From assembly GCF_042186555.1 (NCBI RefSeq), contig NC_133333.1, positions 69,261,555 to 69,325,554 of the forward strand: a DNA stretch of 64,000 bases, read 5' to 3'. Below the pieces are notes generated by a model. It was given only the letters and a program-made list of their open reading frames with translations, was not told where the DNA came from and ran no database searches. Numbering within the stretch: the first letter of the stretch is position 1; each line of letters starts with the position of its first letter. The translations under genes were made by a program, and so were the position numbers. Positions 41,524-54,526 of the stretch are shown one piece after another. The stretch comes from Aquarana catesbeiana (lineage: Eukaryota; Chordata; Amphibia; Anura; Ranidae).

Positions 41524-43679
41524 CATAGTGGCTGTCCTAAATGACGAAAAGGGAAAAAGTGTTAACCCGACTTCGACTCCATGGTCTTTACGCAAAATCC
41601 GAAAAATGCGAATTTGAACGCCAAAGCATCCAGTTCCTAGGATTAATTATTTCAGTGGAAGGTATTAAAATGGACCCTCAGAAGGTCGCTGCCATTCTAG
41701 GACTGGCCGGTCCCTGTGGACAAGAAGGGTATCCAAGGCTTCGTGGGATTCGCAAATTTCTATAGGAAATTCAGAGGATTTTCAACCATTATTGCCCCTA
41801 TTACCAAACTGACTAAACAGGCTATTCGGTTTCATTGGTCCCCTGAGGCCCAAACCGCATTTGAAACCCTCAAGAACTTATTCACCTCTGCTTCCGTCCT
41901 AAAGCATTCTGATCCAGCCTTGCCATATATCTTGGAGGTGGATGCATCTAAAACGGCAGTAGGGGCAGTCCTTTCCCAAAGACAGGGACCCAAGGCCTTT
42001 TTTGCATCCGGTTGCCTTCTTTTCCTGCAAATTATCTGAAGCCGAAAGAAACTATGATGTTGTAGATCGGGAACTGTTGGCAATAAAGGCATCACTTGAA
42101 GAGTGGCGGTACCTCTTAGAAGGAGCAGCACATCCAATTCTAGTCTATACGGATCATAACAACTTGGAATATCTGAAAGTTGCCAAGAGACTGAAACCAC
42201 GCCAGGCCAGGTGGGCACTCTTCACCAGATTTGCATTCCACATAACGTACAGGCCGGGGTCAAAAAATACAAAGCCCGATGCGCTTTCCTGCATGCTCAG
42301 CAACCCAGAACTCTCCACACCTCCTGACACCATCTTGTCTTCTGGGAACTTTCTATTGCTTCAGGAAGATCTGTTGTCCCAAATCAAGCAAGCTTCCTTG
42401 GGGGCTCCTTTCCCGTCCTGCAACTAAGACGGTTTACTGTGGTACCAGGATAAAATTTTTGTACCAGAAGACTTGCGAGTTGCTGTCCTTGGTTCTTGCC
42501 ACGAACACGAACTGTCCGGCCACTTCGGTGTGTACAAGACGTCTGAACTTTTACAGCGCACATTTTGGTGGCTGCAGTTAGGGAAGGACTGTAGGAAATA
42601 CGTGGAGTCTTGTATTACCTGTATCCAGAATAGGGGTAGCAAGTCCAAGGCATGGGGCTCGTTGAAGCCACTTCCCGTCCCTGAGAGACCATGGAGAATG
42701 ATCTCCATGGATTTTATTGTGGAACTCCCTCCTTCTGAATGTTACACTACTATCTTCGTGGTGGTCGAAAATGGCGGGGGGTACAATTTACTTCCAAATT
42801 CCGGAAAGCACTATGAGTCCCTGAAGATGGATCTATCCTTTTCGTCTGCCTATCATCCACAGATGAATGGCTAAACGGAAAGGACAAACCAGACGCTTGA
42901 GCAATACTTACGTTGTTTTTCGTCCTTTTCTTAAGATGATTGGGTGTCGTTACTACCTCTTGCCGAATTCGCATACAACAACTCTGTCCACTCCGCCACG
43001 AAGCAGTCTCCGTTTTTTGCGAATTACGGCTTTCACCCATTGTTCCTTTCCAACAGTATTCCAGAAAGTACAGTACCTGCTGCCCAGGAAACTTTGATAC
43101 CAACAATAAGTTGCTGCAAGAAACAATGACAAGAACGCAGGAGTACGATAAGAAGAGAAGAGGTGAGCTTAAACTACAAACTGGAGATCAGGTTTGGCTT
43201 TCTACCTTAAATTTGAAGCTTGCTTGCACGTCAAAGAAGCTTGGTCCAAAATTTGTGGGGTATTTCCGATTAAAAGAAGAATTAACAATGTGGCCTATGA
43301 GTTGGAGTTACCGGAGTCATTTCGGATGCATCCTGTCTTCCACGTATCCCTACTTAAACCCACAATTCCTGATCCTTTCACCGGCCGAAACACTGGCCCC
43401 CCTGAACCAATACTAGTCAACAGTGAAGTGGAGTTTGAAGTAGAATCTATCATGGACTGTAGAAAGAGGCATAACCAGGTTCAATACTTGGTTAAGTGGA
43501 AGGGGTATTGCCTGGAAGAAAACTCGTGGGAACCAGAACACAATATCCATGCCGAAAGATTGATCCAATCCTTTAAGGATTCCCACCCAGTTAAGATGGC
43601 CCAGTTGGGCATCCGGTGGCTGCCCATTGGGAGGGGGCAATGTCAAGAGGGCAAGCCAGCAACCAAGATGTCAGAATAA
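41524..43679 (+). pseudogene. Chromovirus 2 pol: RNase H, integrase, chromodomain; multiple breaks
   Basis: Frames switch at about 41700, 42000, 42425, 42870, 42940 and 43190. RNase H shows ILEVDASKTAVGAVLSQRQ, YDVVDRELLAIKASLEEW and PILVYTDHNNLEYL. Integrase has the zinc domain (HEHELSGHFGVYKT, CITCIQNR), the first aspartate in MISMDFIVELPPS, then an internal deletion that removes the region of the second aspartate; YHPQMNG follows and is ended by a stop. The chromodomain (ESIMDCRKRHNQVQYLVKW, GYCLEENSWEPEHNI) near 43440-43560 is intact and has the aromatic residues typical of histone-tail binding. Chromodomains on gypsy integrases steer insertion toward certain chromatin; that is family knowledge. 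Confidence 0.85.
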
Positions 43680-43835
43680 CACCTGTGTGCAGGTCTCCTG
43701 CAAGAAGAGTTGTTCGACACGCGTGCGCAGACGTGCATTAGGCGGTGCGGGAGCGCGCATCATGACAATTCTTGGCCCCTTGCGGACGGAGCCTGGACAA
43801 CTCAGGAGATGAGACCCAGAGGAGATGTGCGTAGA
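41524..43835 (+). mobile_element. Chromovirus 2: 5'-truncated Ty3/gypsy pol with partial 3' LTR
   Basis: It starts inside the end of RT (LTRLRLHGLYAKSEKCEF) and runs through RNase H, integrase and chromodomain. Then a polypurine tract (GGGAGGGGGCAA, 43627-43638) and an LTR start, TGTCAAGAGGGC, follow at about 43640. The LTR is lost at about 43835, where LINE-A begins. The gag fragment at 30001-30337 is the same subfamily and strand, with LINE-E and the DIRS between. The two could be ends of one element that also lost PR-RT. Confidence 0.75.
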
Positions 43836-43836
43836 G

Positions 43837-45972
43837 CACAGAGGTGGGCTTGTTGGTGCAGTCAAAGCGCAAAATCCGTTCCAAGTCAGATTGCACCAGC
43901 TGCTCCTCGCCTGGTGGAAACTGGGCCCTGAAAGCATGGGACAGCTGAAGATACCTGAATTTATGTGAGGGCGGGACATTGTGGTGAGATATTAAATGAT
44001 CAAAGGGGAAGATCGAGAGGTCTGAGGTGACATCAGAGAACTTTGATATGGTACTTGGTCCACACCACAGGGTCTGGAATTTTGAAAAGGTGATGTAGGT
44101 TGGGATTGTTCCAGAGGGGGGCGTTCGGGGGTACCGCAATCGAAGGATACTTTTTCTGGCTGGAGGCCAAGCCCTCCCGCCAGGCCCTCAGGGTGGTACA
44201 CATAAAAGGGGTCAGATCGTACAGAGCCCTCGGACCCCGCAAAAGGAGGTTCAACAAAGCCTCCGCAGACCGTAACACCGCAGCTTCCGTGGCCCAGGCT
44301 GGGTTGGATCTGTCCGGAACAAGCCACCAGAATGCAGTGACCAGTTGGTCCGCAATGTAATACTTGTGGCATTCCGGGAACGCCAGGCCCCCCTGTGAAC
44401 AAGGGCGCATTAGAGTGGTTAGTTTGAAGCAGAGAGGAAGTGGGCCCCATAGAAAGGAGGAGAAAATTTTATTTAGATGGGTAAAAAATGATTTAGGGAT
44501 CCACTGAGGGGAGTTAGGAAAAAAATATGTAAACTTGGGAAGGATTTTCATTTTGATAAGGTTGACACGACCCAACAGGGACAAAGGAAGATTCTCTGAT
44601 GCTTTCAGCTTGGCTTTGACTGAATTGACTACTGGGGACAAGTTCAGTGGAATGAAGTCAGCCACATTCCTCAAAATACGTACCCCCAAGTATGTAAATT
44701 CGTCCACCCATTATAACTGAAGTGAGGCCGAGGCCTCCCTTTTAGCATCCGCATCAATGGCAAGCAATTGCGACTTTGACCAATTGACCTTAAGCCCGTC
44801 ACCTCCGAAAATTTTCCTAGGACCAGCAATGCTCCTTGCAGAGAGGAGCTGGCGTCGTTTAGAAAAAGGAGGAGATCATCTGCGTACAGGGCCACCCTCT
44901 CCTCTAGCCAGGCCAGACGGAGTCCCTTAATGTGTGGCGAGACATGTAGTGCCTCGGCCACCGGTTCCATGGCAATGGCAAAAAGGGCCGGAGAAAGAGG
45001 ACAGCCCTGCCGCGTACCCCTAGCAAGCTCAAAAACGGAAGAAAGACGACCCCCCAGACGAATGGCAGCAGAGGGCAAACGGTATATAGTCTGCAACCAT
45101 TGGATAAACACCAGGGGGATCCCATTCTGCAGAAGGCCACTCTATTGAGTCGAACGCCTTCTCAATATCGAGAGAGGCAACTACTCTGGTACCCAGATTG
45201 TTCACTAATCTTCTTGCTAGGCATGACAATCTACGAAGATTAATATCTGTAGATTTATTGGTCATGAAACCGGTCTGATCCGAATCTATGAGGGAGGGAA
45301 GTAAAGGGTTAAGTCTAGCAGTGAGGAGCTTAGTTAGAATTTTGAGGTCATTGTTAAGGAGACCTATGGGTCTATAAGATGCACATGACTTCGGATCTTT
45401 ACTAGTCTTGGGAATGAGAATAACATGCGCATGTGCCATGGAAGGTGGGAGAGAGCCCTGCTCCAGGCAATGAGTAAATACGGCAGCCATCTGGGGAGCC
45501 AACATGCTGGCATGTGCTAAGTAGAAATCAACCGGAAGACCATCCGGGCCAGGAGCCTTTGCAGTGGACAGGGAATTAATCACAGCAAGAACCTCCTCAG
45601 TGGTAATTGGGGCAACTAGATGGGATCTCCGAGTCAGAGAGCCAGCCAAGGGCTATTGGATCCAGAAGGAGTTCCAACCCCTCTGGATCCAGACCCGTGG
45701 GTAATGTGGTGGCATATAAGGATCGATAAAAGTCATGGAACTCTAGCAAAATAGCCTCTGGAGAAGAGATGGCCTCACCCGTGGGGGAGGTGAGTTCAGG
45801 AATCGCGGTACTCGGGGTGTCGTGGTGGGATATCATTGCCAACAGTCTGCCATTCCTGTCTCCTTGTTCAAAGAATTTATGTTTCATATGATACAGTTCT
45901 AATCTAGGAACCTCTGTTAAGTGAAGGTGAAGACTGCGTTTGGATGCCTGCAGTGCATCAAAGTTTGAGGTG
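43837..45972 (-). pseudogene. LINE-A ORF2: linker, reverse transcriptase and C-terminal region
   Basis: The 45887 frame starts KHKFFEQGDRNGRLLAM (the linker block). After a break near 45630 the 45649-45029 frame has STAKAPGPDGLPVDFY, AHVILIPKTSKDPKS, YRPIGLLNNDLKILTK, DSDQTGFM and VASLDIEKAFDSIEW. A shift near 45130 gives 45111-44671 (GTRQGCPLSPALF, ALYADDLLLF with the catalytic DD). A further break near 44770 gives 44707-44033 (FTYLGVRIL, LLGRVNLIKMKILPK, PCSQGGLAFPE), and sequence continues in other frames to 43837. RT blocks 1-7 are all recognisable in order. Confidence 0.87.
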
Positions 45973-46144
45973 GGGCGTGGCTTGGCAGCGGATGTAGTCA
46001 GTCACACTTCGTGTGAGCTCCGCCGAGAATCCGCTCTATTATCCTGAAAATCACCATTGATCATCCGATTTCAGTGTCAGACTGTTCCCCAGTGAAACCT
46101 GTCACACCCGCCCAGCTACTGCAATACTTACCTACGGCTTAGAA

Positions 46145-47179
46145 GATGCCTAGATGCAGCTCCACGGCCCGCTCTGCTCCGGACCACGAGACCCAAGATG
46201 CTCGGCTTTGAAGTCGGCTGCTGTGAAACACAGGGAGGTCGTGCAGAAACTGTTCTCCCAGAATGACATGTGGGACTCACCGGAGGTACCTGGAAACAGA
46301 GCGGAGAGTCGTAGTGGCTCACAGTTGGAGGCAGATGATACAGCACCCCTGGAGGATCCGAATGCACCGGTGTTACCCTGGGACACAGTGAGTAATTTAC
46401 CAATGTCCCAAGCCTCACACAAGGCCCAATCCACAGGCTCGGCTGGGCCTGAACCCACACAGAGATATCCTCTCCGCGGTCACATCCTGCAATCTTTCTA
46501 TTACTGTTCTGGCCACGGAAGTTAAGAGGATGAAAGCTGAAATGTCCTTCATGCGCCAGGACATGCATAAATTAAGGGATCGTACATCCGCCATTAAAGG
46601 GTGCATTAGCATCATAGAGGATGAATGGGCCCCCATGCAGAGAGAGTCGCATGCACAGCAATTAATGGTGACTAAACACGCCGCGAAACTTGATGATTTA
46701 AAAAATAGACTTCACAGAAACAACGTTAGAGCTATTGGCATCCCTAAGAAAAAGGAAGGGGAGAAACCCGGTCAATTTCATTGAGCACTGGCTACTGGAA
46801 AAGTTTGGGAAGGAATCATTCTCTCCTATGTTTGCAGTGGAGCGCGCACACCGGGTTCCTTCCAGGCCTCTGCCTCCGGGTAATCCCCCTAGAGCCTTCC
46901 TGTTCAAAATGCTCCATTACAGAAGATAGAGATATTATCTTGTCTAAGGCACGTACCCTGGGAGACGCCCTGGTAAGAGATAACTCTAAAATATCCTTGT
47001 TCCCAGACTTTTCGGCTGAGGTGCAAAAGCAGCGGGCTCAGTTTAATGATGTTAAAAAGAGACTTCGCTCCTTGGAAATACAATACTCCATGCTTTATCC
47101 GGCCCGCCTGCGTGTGGTGGCCAGAGATGAAGTGCATTTTTTTTTAAAAACCCACAATGGTGATGCAATGGCTGGATAG
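46145..47179 (+). pseudogene. LINE-B ORF1, frameshifted
   Basis: The ATG at 46145 opens PRCSSTARSAPDHETQD. The frame shifts near 46205 (SAAVKHREVVQKLFSQ), then near 46500 to the coiled coil (FMRQDMHKLRDRTSAIKG). The RRM start is LDDLKNRLHRNNVRAIGIP. It shifts again near 46770 (EHWLLEKFGKESFSPMF, AVERAHRVPSRP) and near 46920 (DIILSKARTLGDAL, ISLFPDFSAEVQKQRAQF, YPARLRVVA). The domain order is that of LINE ORF1p. The 47180-47700 stretch is the ORF1-ORF2 spacer. Confidence 0.8.
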
Positions 47180-49680
47180 AGAAGAACGATCCCTGCGGGA
47201 AGAATTGAGCAGATGGCGCAAAAATACCTGAATGTCATCATTTTTTCACACATGTAACACTGGTACAATTACTATCTACATAAGATCTGATTGGTAAAAA
47301 GATTATAAAACTCCTGTCAAGGCGGAAGACTATGTTCACAAGGCGTGTTAGTTTCACTCACGCTAATGAACACTATACGAGGCCTGTTGCCTATTGGCTC
47401 TTCAAAGCCGGCTACTGAACTTAGCCCCCCAGTTGAGAGTCCTTCGTGAACATTACAGTTTTTTTATTTCTTTTTTTTTTTTGTTACTTGGGACCCAGTT
47501 GGTTCATTGGTCCTGGTCTTGCTTAACCTTTTATTTTACAGATTTCACTTTTTTGATCAGAGACTGCCTACTATATACTGCCATATCCGGTACTCTATGG
47601 ATAATCATCTAGATAGTGCTGCGCCTATTCCTTATGCCTTTCAAACTCATGTCTTGTATACATATGTTTTAATGCCTTATGGCTAAACAAGTTGTTCTGA
47701 CAAGTTGGAATGGGACAGAGTGAAACGTTTAGCGGTACTCCATATGCTTAAATGCATGGGTTCCTCTGTGGTGTGTCTGCAGGAGACGCATATACTGCCT
47801 GGTCAAGAGTCCCCATTTTCTGTCAAATTATTTGGTGCCCAGTTTCACTCTGCCTTCTCATCCTACGCCAGGGGGGTCAGTGTGTTAATAGGAATCAATG
47901 TCCCCTTTACACACACGGCTTCACTTACTGACCCTCACGGTCGGTATATATTTCTAGTATGCTCATTGGATGGATTACAGTGTATTATTGGAAATATATA
48001 TATACCGCCCCCTTTCTCGGTGGAGGTCATCAAGATTCTGGCTACTTTTCTGTCACAGCATCCAGGTATTCTGGCACTTATTGTGGGTGATTTCAATAAC
48101 TACTTGGATACAGATCTTGATAAACTGTCCACAAAAGCCCCTCCGAGTGATTTGTGCGGGGGGCGGACATCTTTCGCTCTGCTTCTTTTAGAGCTGGGGC
48201 TGAGGGATGTTTGGCGGATGAACCATCCACAGGTAAAATGTTATTCATGTTACTCTGCCACACATAGAGGTATCTCCAGAATTGATCTTGGTCTTGGCAA
48301 TGATACGATGCTACCACTAATAACGTCTTCACGCTACGAGGCGAGAACTATATCTGATCACTCCCCCCTTTGTATAGAAATCCTTACGTCCGGCATATCC
48401 AAGCGGGTTTGCTGGAAACTCAACCCGTTTTGGTTGTCGCTATTTCTTAACCCTGACCCTATTCACAATAACCTGACTACATTTATTTGGTTTAACAAAC
48501 CTACGGCTAGTCCTGGTGTTTTCTGGGATACAGTAAAAGCCTATTTAAGAGGTCAATTTATTAAATCTATCAGTACCATTAAGGCCGGGACCAAGACTTG
48601 GGAACAATCTGTACTGAAGGAGGTTGAGAGGGCTGAATCTGCCTTTGTTGATTCCCCCTCGGAACATACTGAGAAAACTTTGCATGAAGCTCAACACATG
48701 GCTAAACATTTGGTACTAACCAAAGCCGAAAATAAAAGGTTTTTTCTTCAACAGAAATATTTTGCGGAGGGAGAAACCACAGGACATATGCTTGCTATGA
48801 TGGTGAGATCACAGAAAGGTTCATCCCATATAGAAGCAATCACTAATTCCTCTGGGACCCTAGTTTCCTCTCATGTAGATATGCTATCCATGTTTAGAGA
48901 TTTCTATGCTGATGTGTACTCCTCTAAAGGTCTCACCCACTATAGAAGAAATTGACTCTTTTCTTGAACGATGCCAACTGCCGCAGCTTCCGGCCCAAGA
49001 TGTGGAGCAGCTGAATGCTCCCCTTATGACTGATGAGCTGCTGGAAGCATTAGTGCTTTCCTCTCCTGGTAAGTCTCCAGGTTCGGATGGCTTGCAGGCA
49101 GAGGTATACAAATGCTATTCTGAAACATTATTACAGCATTTAAAGAGGTGTTTGAGGACGCTAGAAAAATGGGAAGCTTACCTCAATCCATGAATTAAGC
49201 AATTATTGTGCTTCTTCTGAAACCTGGTAAAGAGGCTCATTCCAAAGACTCCAATAGGCCCATATCGCTATTAAGAACTGATGTAAAACTACTGGCAAGG
49301 GTACTGGCCACCAGACTAGCTAAAGTTATTCATAAAGTGGTCCACAGGGACCAATCAGGGTTTATCCCATCGAGATCTACAGCCCTTAACATCAGGCGAC
49401 TCTTTCTTAACCTTCAGATACCCGTCAATAACCCGGATAGGAGAGCGATCCTGTCCCTAGATGCAGCTAAGGCTTTTGATAGCGTTGAGTGGCCTTATCT
49501 GTGGGAGGTTTTGAAGCGCTTTGGACTAGGGGACAATTTTATTCAATGGGTAAGGCTGCTGTATGCAGCCCCCACAGCTAGGATTCGCGTAAATGGAGAC
49601 CTTTCGGATTAATTTCACCCCTGTTATTTGCTTTAGCCCTTGAATCACTTGCGGCTACTGTTAGATCATCCCAGTCTATA

Positions 49681-50231
49681 TGTCAGAGAGCTCACCTTGC
49701 TGGTCATGGTATTGGCCGCCTTGGGGAGCACCTGTGAGCGTCGGCGTGCACGTGGGTGCTGTTTGGCGCCAAGCCGGCCTATTTAGGTTTGTCAGGCACT
49801 CTGTTCAGTGCTGCCTGATCATCAGCTTCCTGTGCCATAGTTCCTGTCTTGTCTTCCTGTTTACCTGATCTCCTGATGACCCGGATTGCCCTTGGATTCT
49901 CCTGTTTGCTGCCTGTACCTGACCTTGGCCTGTTTGACTCTGCTTCTGCCTGCTCCTGTTGTACCTTGCTGCCAGTCTGTTGCCGAACCCTGCTTGTGTC
50001 CCAATCTGCCTGTCTTGCTCCTGATCAGCACCTGTTACCAGTGTTACGGACTACTGACCTGTTGTCTGAAGATCATCTCTCATCCTGTACCTGGATCTCT
50101 TCAGCAGGCTCTCATACCATTCCACTCTCTCGTGCCTCCTGTCTGCTCTACCAGGGGCTGTGAGTCGGATAAGTAGGGAGTCTACCCTCTGCCCAAGCGG
50201 ACTCATCAGTCTGGTAAGTAAAAGTCTGACA
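49681..50231 (+). repeat. Chromovirus 1 left LTR
   Basis: TG...CA, 551 bp. It includes the CTGCTCCTG/CTTGCTCCTG pyrimidine-rich middle. GTATCAGGCAGCC follows at once, then the gag ATG at 50245. No obvious TATA box. Confidence 0.95.
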
Positions 50232-50244
50232 GTATCAGGCAGCC

Positions 50245-51200
50245 ATGACTGAGTCCGGGCAGGGGGCCTCCCCCATGGATGAACTATGTAGACACCTGGC
50301 AGGACTTACCCAGGCCGTGAAAAGCCTTCAGGAAGGTTACTCAAGATGGCCAGATGGCCACAAGTCCAGGCCTTATCTTCCTCTTCCAACCCCCAGGGGG
50401 CGTCTTCTGCTGGATTCCAGTAATGCTTCCTCCAGAGCCCAGAGTACCCACTCCCGAGAAGTTTGCCGGTGAACGCAGCAAGTATCGTGCCTTCCGCAAT
50501 TCCTGCGAACTCTACTTTGCTCTGCAACCCCGCACGTTTTCACTGGAAGCAACCAAAGTAGGCTTTATTATTTCCCTGCTGACAGGTGAGCCACAAACCT
50601 GGGCTCACCGCCTGCTGGAGCAAAAATCTATCTTCCTAGATAGCCTAGACGATTTCTTCAGGGCCATGTCCCAATTATATGAAGATCCCCAACTGACAGC
50701 GACTGCTGAAGCTGCACTGCACTCTCTGCAACAGGGTCGCAGAGCGGCCGAAGATTATGCAGTCGACTTCAGACGTTGGAGCGCCGATGCGGACTGGAAC
50801 GACGCTGCCCTGCGTCATCAGTTCAGAATGGGGCTATCTGACCCACTCAAGGATGAGTTGGCTTGAGTGGGGGTACCTCAGTCTCTAAAAGACCTCATCG
50901 ATCCCTCCATCCAGATTGACCGTCGCCTAAGAGAGCGTCGGTCAGAAAGGTCTACCAGCCACCTTCGTCCCACCTGGATGTTACCCAAGGTTCCCAGTCC
51001 GGTCAGTCAGTTTCCACCCGGCTTCATCTGTCTCGACTCCAGAACCCCCTGAACCCATGCAACTCGGTCTGCTCCGGCCTACGCTTACTCCAGAGGAAAA
51101 GATGCGCAGACGAACCCACAACCTGTACCTATACTGTGGTGAATCTGGGCACTACGTGAGAGCCTGCCCCAACAAGATGCGTAAGTGTCGTTCTGCCTCT
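50245..51200 (+). pseudogene. Chromovirus 1 gag with a damaged zinc knuckle
   Basis: The ATG at 50245 opens MTESGQGASPMDELCRHLAG. A shift near 50420 leads into the capsid frame: PPEPRVPTPEKFAGERSK, RNSCELYFALQPRTFSLEA, PQTWAHRLLEQKS, RRWSADADWNDAALRHQF. This ends in a TGA at 50864-50866 (after KDELA); the next codons VGVPQSLKDLIDPSIQIDRR keep the same frame. A shift near 51050 gives NLYLYCGESGHYVRACP. In a CX2CX4HX4C knuckle the first cysteine should stand where tyrosine now is, so the knuckle is probably broken. Gag packages RNA and forms particles. Damage: two shifts, one stop, one key residue. Confidence 0.85.
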
Positions 51201-54200
51201 TCAATGTGTGCATCTGTGTTACCTAAACTTGGTTCTCATCTTGCTCTTTCCTTCACTCTGCAGCTTCCAGGAGGGAGTATTCCAGTGTCAGTAATTATTG
51301 ATTGCGGCGCATGCAGCTGTTTCATCGATTTGACCTTTGCTGCCAACCATCGTATTCCGCTTCAACCTAAGGCTCAGGGGCTTGCTGTCCATCTAGCGGA
51401 TGGATCCATCCTTAGTTCCGGCCCGGTCACTCAAGAGACCGTCCCCTTGCTCGCCACCATGGGTACCCACCATCAGGAGCTTCTGCGTCTGGACGCCATC
51501 TCTTCTCCTCTCTTCCCTATTATCCTAGGGATGCCCTGGCTGCAGGCCCACAATCCCAGTATCAACTGGGCCACAGGAGAAGTTCAATTTCTCTCTGAGT
51601 ATTGCCAACAGCATTCTTTACAGCAATCTTCTGACAAGACCTCACAACTCCTGTGCTTGGACTCCGATGCTGAACTATGTCAGTCCGTCCCTGAAGCTTA
51701 TCTGGACTTCCTGGATGTATTTAGTAAAAAAGGAGCAGAAAACTTGCCCCCTCATAGGCCGTATGACTGTCCTATAGAACTGTTACCTGGTACTGAAGTT
51801 CCATTTGGGAGAATCTTCCCGTTAACTGAGCAGGAGTTAGACACATTAAAGACTTACATAGATGAAAACTTGGAAAAAGGGTTCATTCGTCCTTCTACCT
51901 CCCCAGCCGGTGCCGGCATCTTCTTTGTCGAGAAGAAGGACCACTCGTTACGTCCCTGCATCGATTACCGGGAGTTGAATAAGATCACCATTAAGAATCG
52001 TTATCCCTTGCCTTTAGTACCTGAACTTTTTCAAAGATTAGGAACCGCAGTCATATTCACGAAACTAGATCTCCACGAAGCTTATAACTTGATCCGTATC
52101 AGAAGAGGGGACGAATGGAAGACGGCCTTCCGTACTCGATTCGGGCACTTTGAGTACATTTTCATGCCATTTGGATTATGCAACGCTCCCGCAACCTTCC
52201 AACATTTTGTCAACGATATTTTCCGTGATTACCTGGATCTGTATGTAATAGTATACCTTGACGACATCTTGATCTTCTCCTCTTCACTAACCGATCACCG
52301 TAGACATGTCTGCAATGTCCCAACCCGGCTTAGGTAACACGGCCTCTATGCAAAACTCGAGAAATGCGAGTTTGAACGTTAATGTATTCAGTTCTTGGGC
52401 CTAGTCATCTCAGTGGAGGGTATCAAGATGGACCCCCAAAAGGTGTCTGCTATTCTGGATTGGCCCGCTCCAATAGATAAAAAAGGGGTACAACGCTTTA
52501 TTGGCTTTGCCAATTTTTACCGGAAGTTTATTCATCGCTCCAATCACCGAATTGACCAATCAGGGATCCTGATTCTCTTGGACTGACAAAGCCCAGTTGG
52601 CTTTCGAAAGACTCAAAAAGCTATTTACTTCAGCCACCATTTTGAAACACCCTAACCCTGTCCTACCATTTGTCTTGGAGGCCGACGCTTCGGAGATCGC
52701 AGTGGGAGCGGTGCTCTCTCAACGACAGGGCGCCAAGGCCCTCCTCTATCCAGTAGCGTTCTTTTCACGCAAACTTTCAATTTCGGAAAGAAATTATGAT
52801 GTGGGGGATCGAGAACTTCTGGCCATCAAGGCGGCTCTGGAGGAATGGCGTTACCTATTGGAGGGTGCTGCACATCCTATTCTGGTCTACACCGACCACA
52901 AGAATCTGGAATACCTGAGAACAGCCAAAAGATTAAGACCTCGTCAGGCCAGATGGGCACTTTTTTTTTGAAGGTTTCCAGTTTCACATAACTTACAGGC
53001 CCGGTTCCAAGAATATAAAGTCAGATGCTCTTTCCCGCATGTTTTACGATTCAGAGAAGACCGTATCTCCCGATACGATTCTTCCTTCGGGGAACTTCCT
53101 GCTCCTCCAAGGGGACCTTGTTTCCCGGATAAGACAAGCCTCGGTGGGAATGCTTCCGTACCCTGAAACCGATTGGAGAGAGGGCCTGTTTTGGCGAAGA
53201 GACAAGATCGTGGTTCCCGAGAAGGGTAACTGTGATGGAACTATGTCATGATCATAAGTTGGCCGGACATTTCGGTGTCCTGAAAACCACTGAGCTGGTA
53301 CAGCGCACCTTCTGGTGGCCTCAATTAGCCTGTGACTGTAAAAATGTTGTGGATTCATGCAACACTTGTGCTCGGAGTAAGAACACCAGGACAAAGGCCT
53401 GGGGATTATTAAAACCCTTACCTGTTCCAGAGAGGCCATGGAAGATGATATCAATAGACTTCATCGTGGAATTGCCCCCCTCCGAGGGTTTCTCTACTAT
53501 TTTTGTTGTGGTAGACAGGCTGTCGAAGATGGCACATTTCCTCCCCATGAAGGGTACACCTTCGGCTATGGATACAGCAAAGATTTTTGTCAAAGAAGTG
53601 GTTAGGCTACATGGAGTCCCAGCAAGCATTGTGTCCGATCGGGATGTTCAATTCACTTCAAGGTTCTGGAAGGCCCTCTGTGGTTCCCTCAAAATTGAAT
53701 TGGCCTTTTCATCCGCCTATCATCCCCAGACGATCGGGCAAACTGAGAGAACCAACCAGACTATGGAGCAATACCTCAGGTGCTTCTCTGCCTTCTCTCA
53801 GGATGACTGGGTTTCCTTATTACCTGTTGCAGAATTCTCCTATAACAACTCCTTGCACTCTGCCATCAATCAAACACCATTTTTTTCGCTAATTACGGGT
53901 TCCATCCATCTTTTCTACCAATCTCAGTACCTGAATGCTCCGTTCCGGCTGTCTCAGAGACTATGAATTTCTTTTCCACCAACAACAAGATCCTACAAGA
54001 GACTATGGCCAAATCCCAGGATTACAATAAAAAAATGTTTGATAAGAAGAGGCGTGGAGAATTGATCGGCAACCAAGTGTGGTTTTCCACAACTAACCTG
54101 AAAATGTCTTGTCCCTCTAGGAAATTAGGCCCTAAGTTTATGGGTCCGTTCCCAGTGAAGAGGAAAATAAATGATGTGACCTATGAACTTGATTTGCCAG

Positions 54201-54520
54201 ACTCTCTAAAAGTACACCCAGTCTTCCATGTGACGCTGCTGAAACCTGCTACCTCTAATCCTTTTGCTGGTCGCACTGTCGGCCCACCCAAACCTGTCAT
54301 AATTGACAACGAAGAGGAATTTGAGGTAGAGGCAATCCTTGACTGTAGGAAAAGGAGGAATGGAATTCAGTATCTTATTAAATGGAAGGGGTATGGTCTG
54401 GAGGACAATTCCTGGGAACCAGAAAACAATTTACATGCCCCGGAACTTTTACAGACTTTCAGAAATGTTCAAGCCTCCAAGTTGGCCCGGTTGGGCATCC
54501 GGAGGCTGCCCTTAGGGAGG
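51201..54520 (+). pseudogene. Chromovirus 1 pol: protease, RT, RNase H, integrase, chromodomain
   Basis: The 51057-52337 frame carries the protease motif VIIDCGACSCFID (normally DSGA; serine is now cysteine). It also has the RT blocks RPCIDYRELNKITIKNRYPLP, FTKLDLHEAYNLIRI (catalytic D) and VIVYLDDILIFS (catalytic DD). Breaks near 52335, 52390, 52560 and 52970 separate GFANFYRKFI, the RNase H frame (LEADASEIAVGAVLSQRQ, DRELLAIKAALEEW, LVYTDHKNLEYL) and the integrase. Integrase 53232-53966 has HDHKLAGHFGVLKT, CNTCARSK, MISIDFIVELPPS (D), IVSDRDVQFTSRF (D) and PQTIGQTERTNQ (E). A shift near 53960 leads to the last frame (54583 stop), with the GPF/Y-type region and the chromodomain IQYLIKWKGYGLEDNSWEPE. 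All catalytic residues of RT and integrase are visible, though the frame is broken at least six times. Confidence 0.88.
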
Positions 54521-54526
54521 GGGCAC

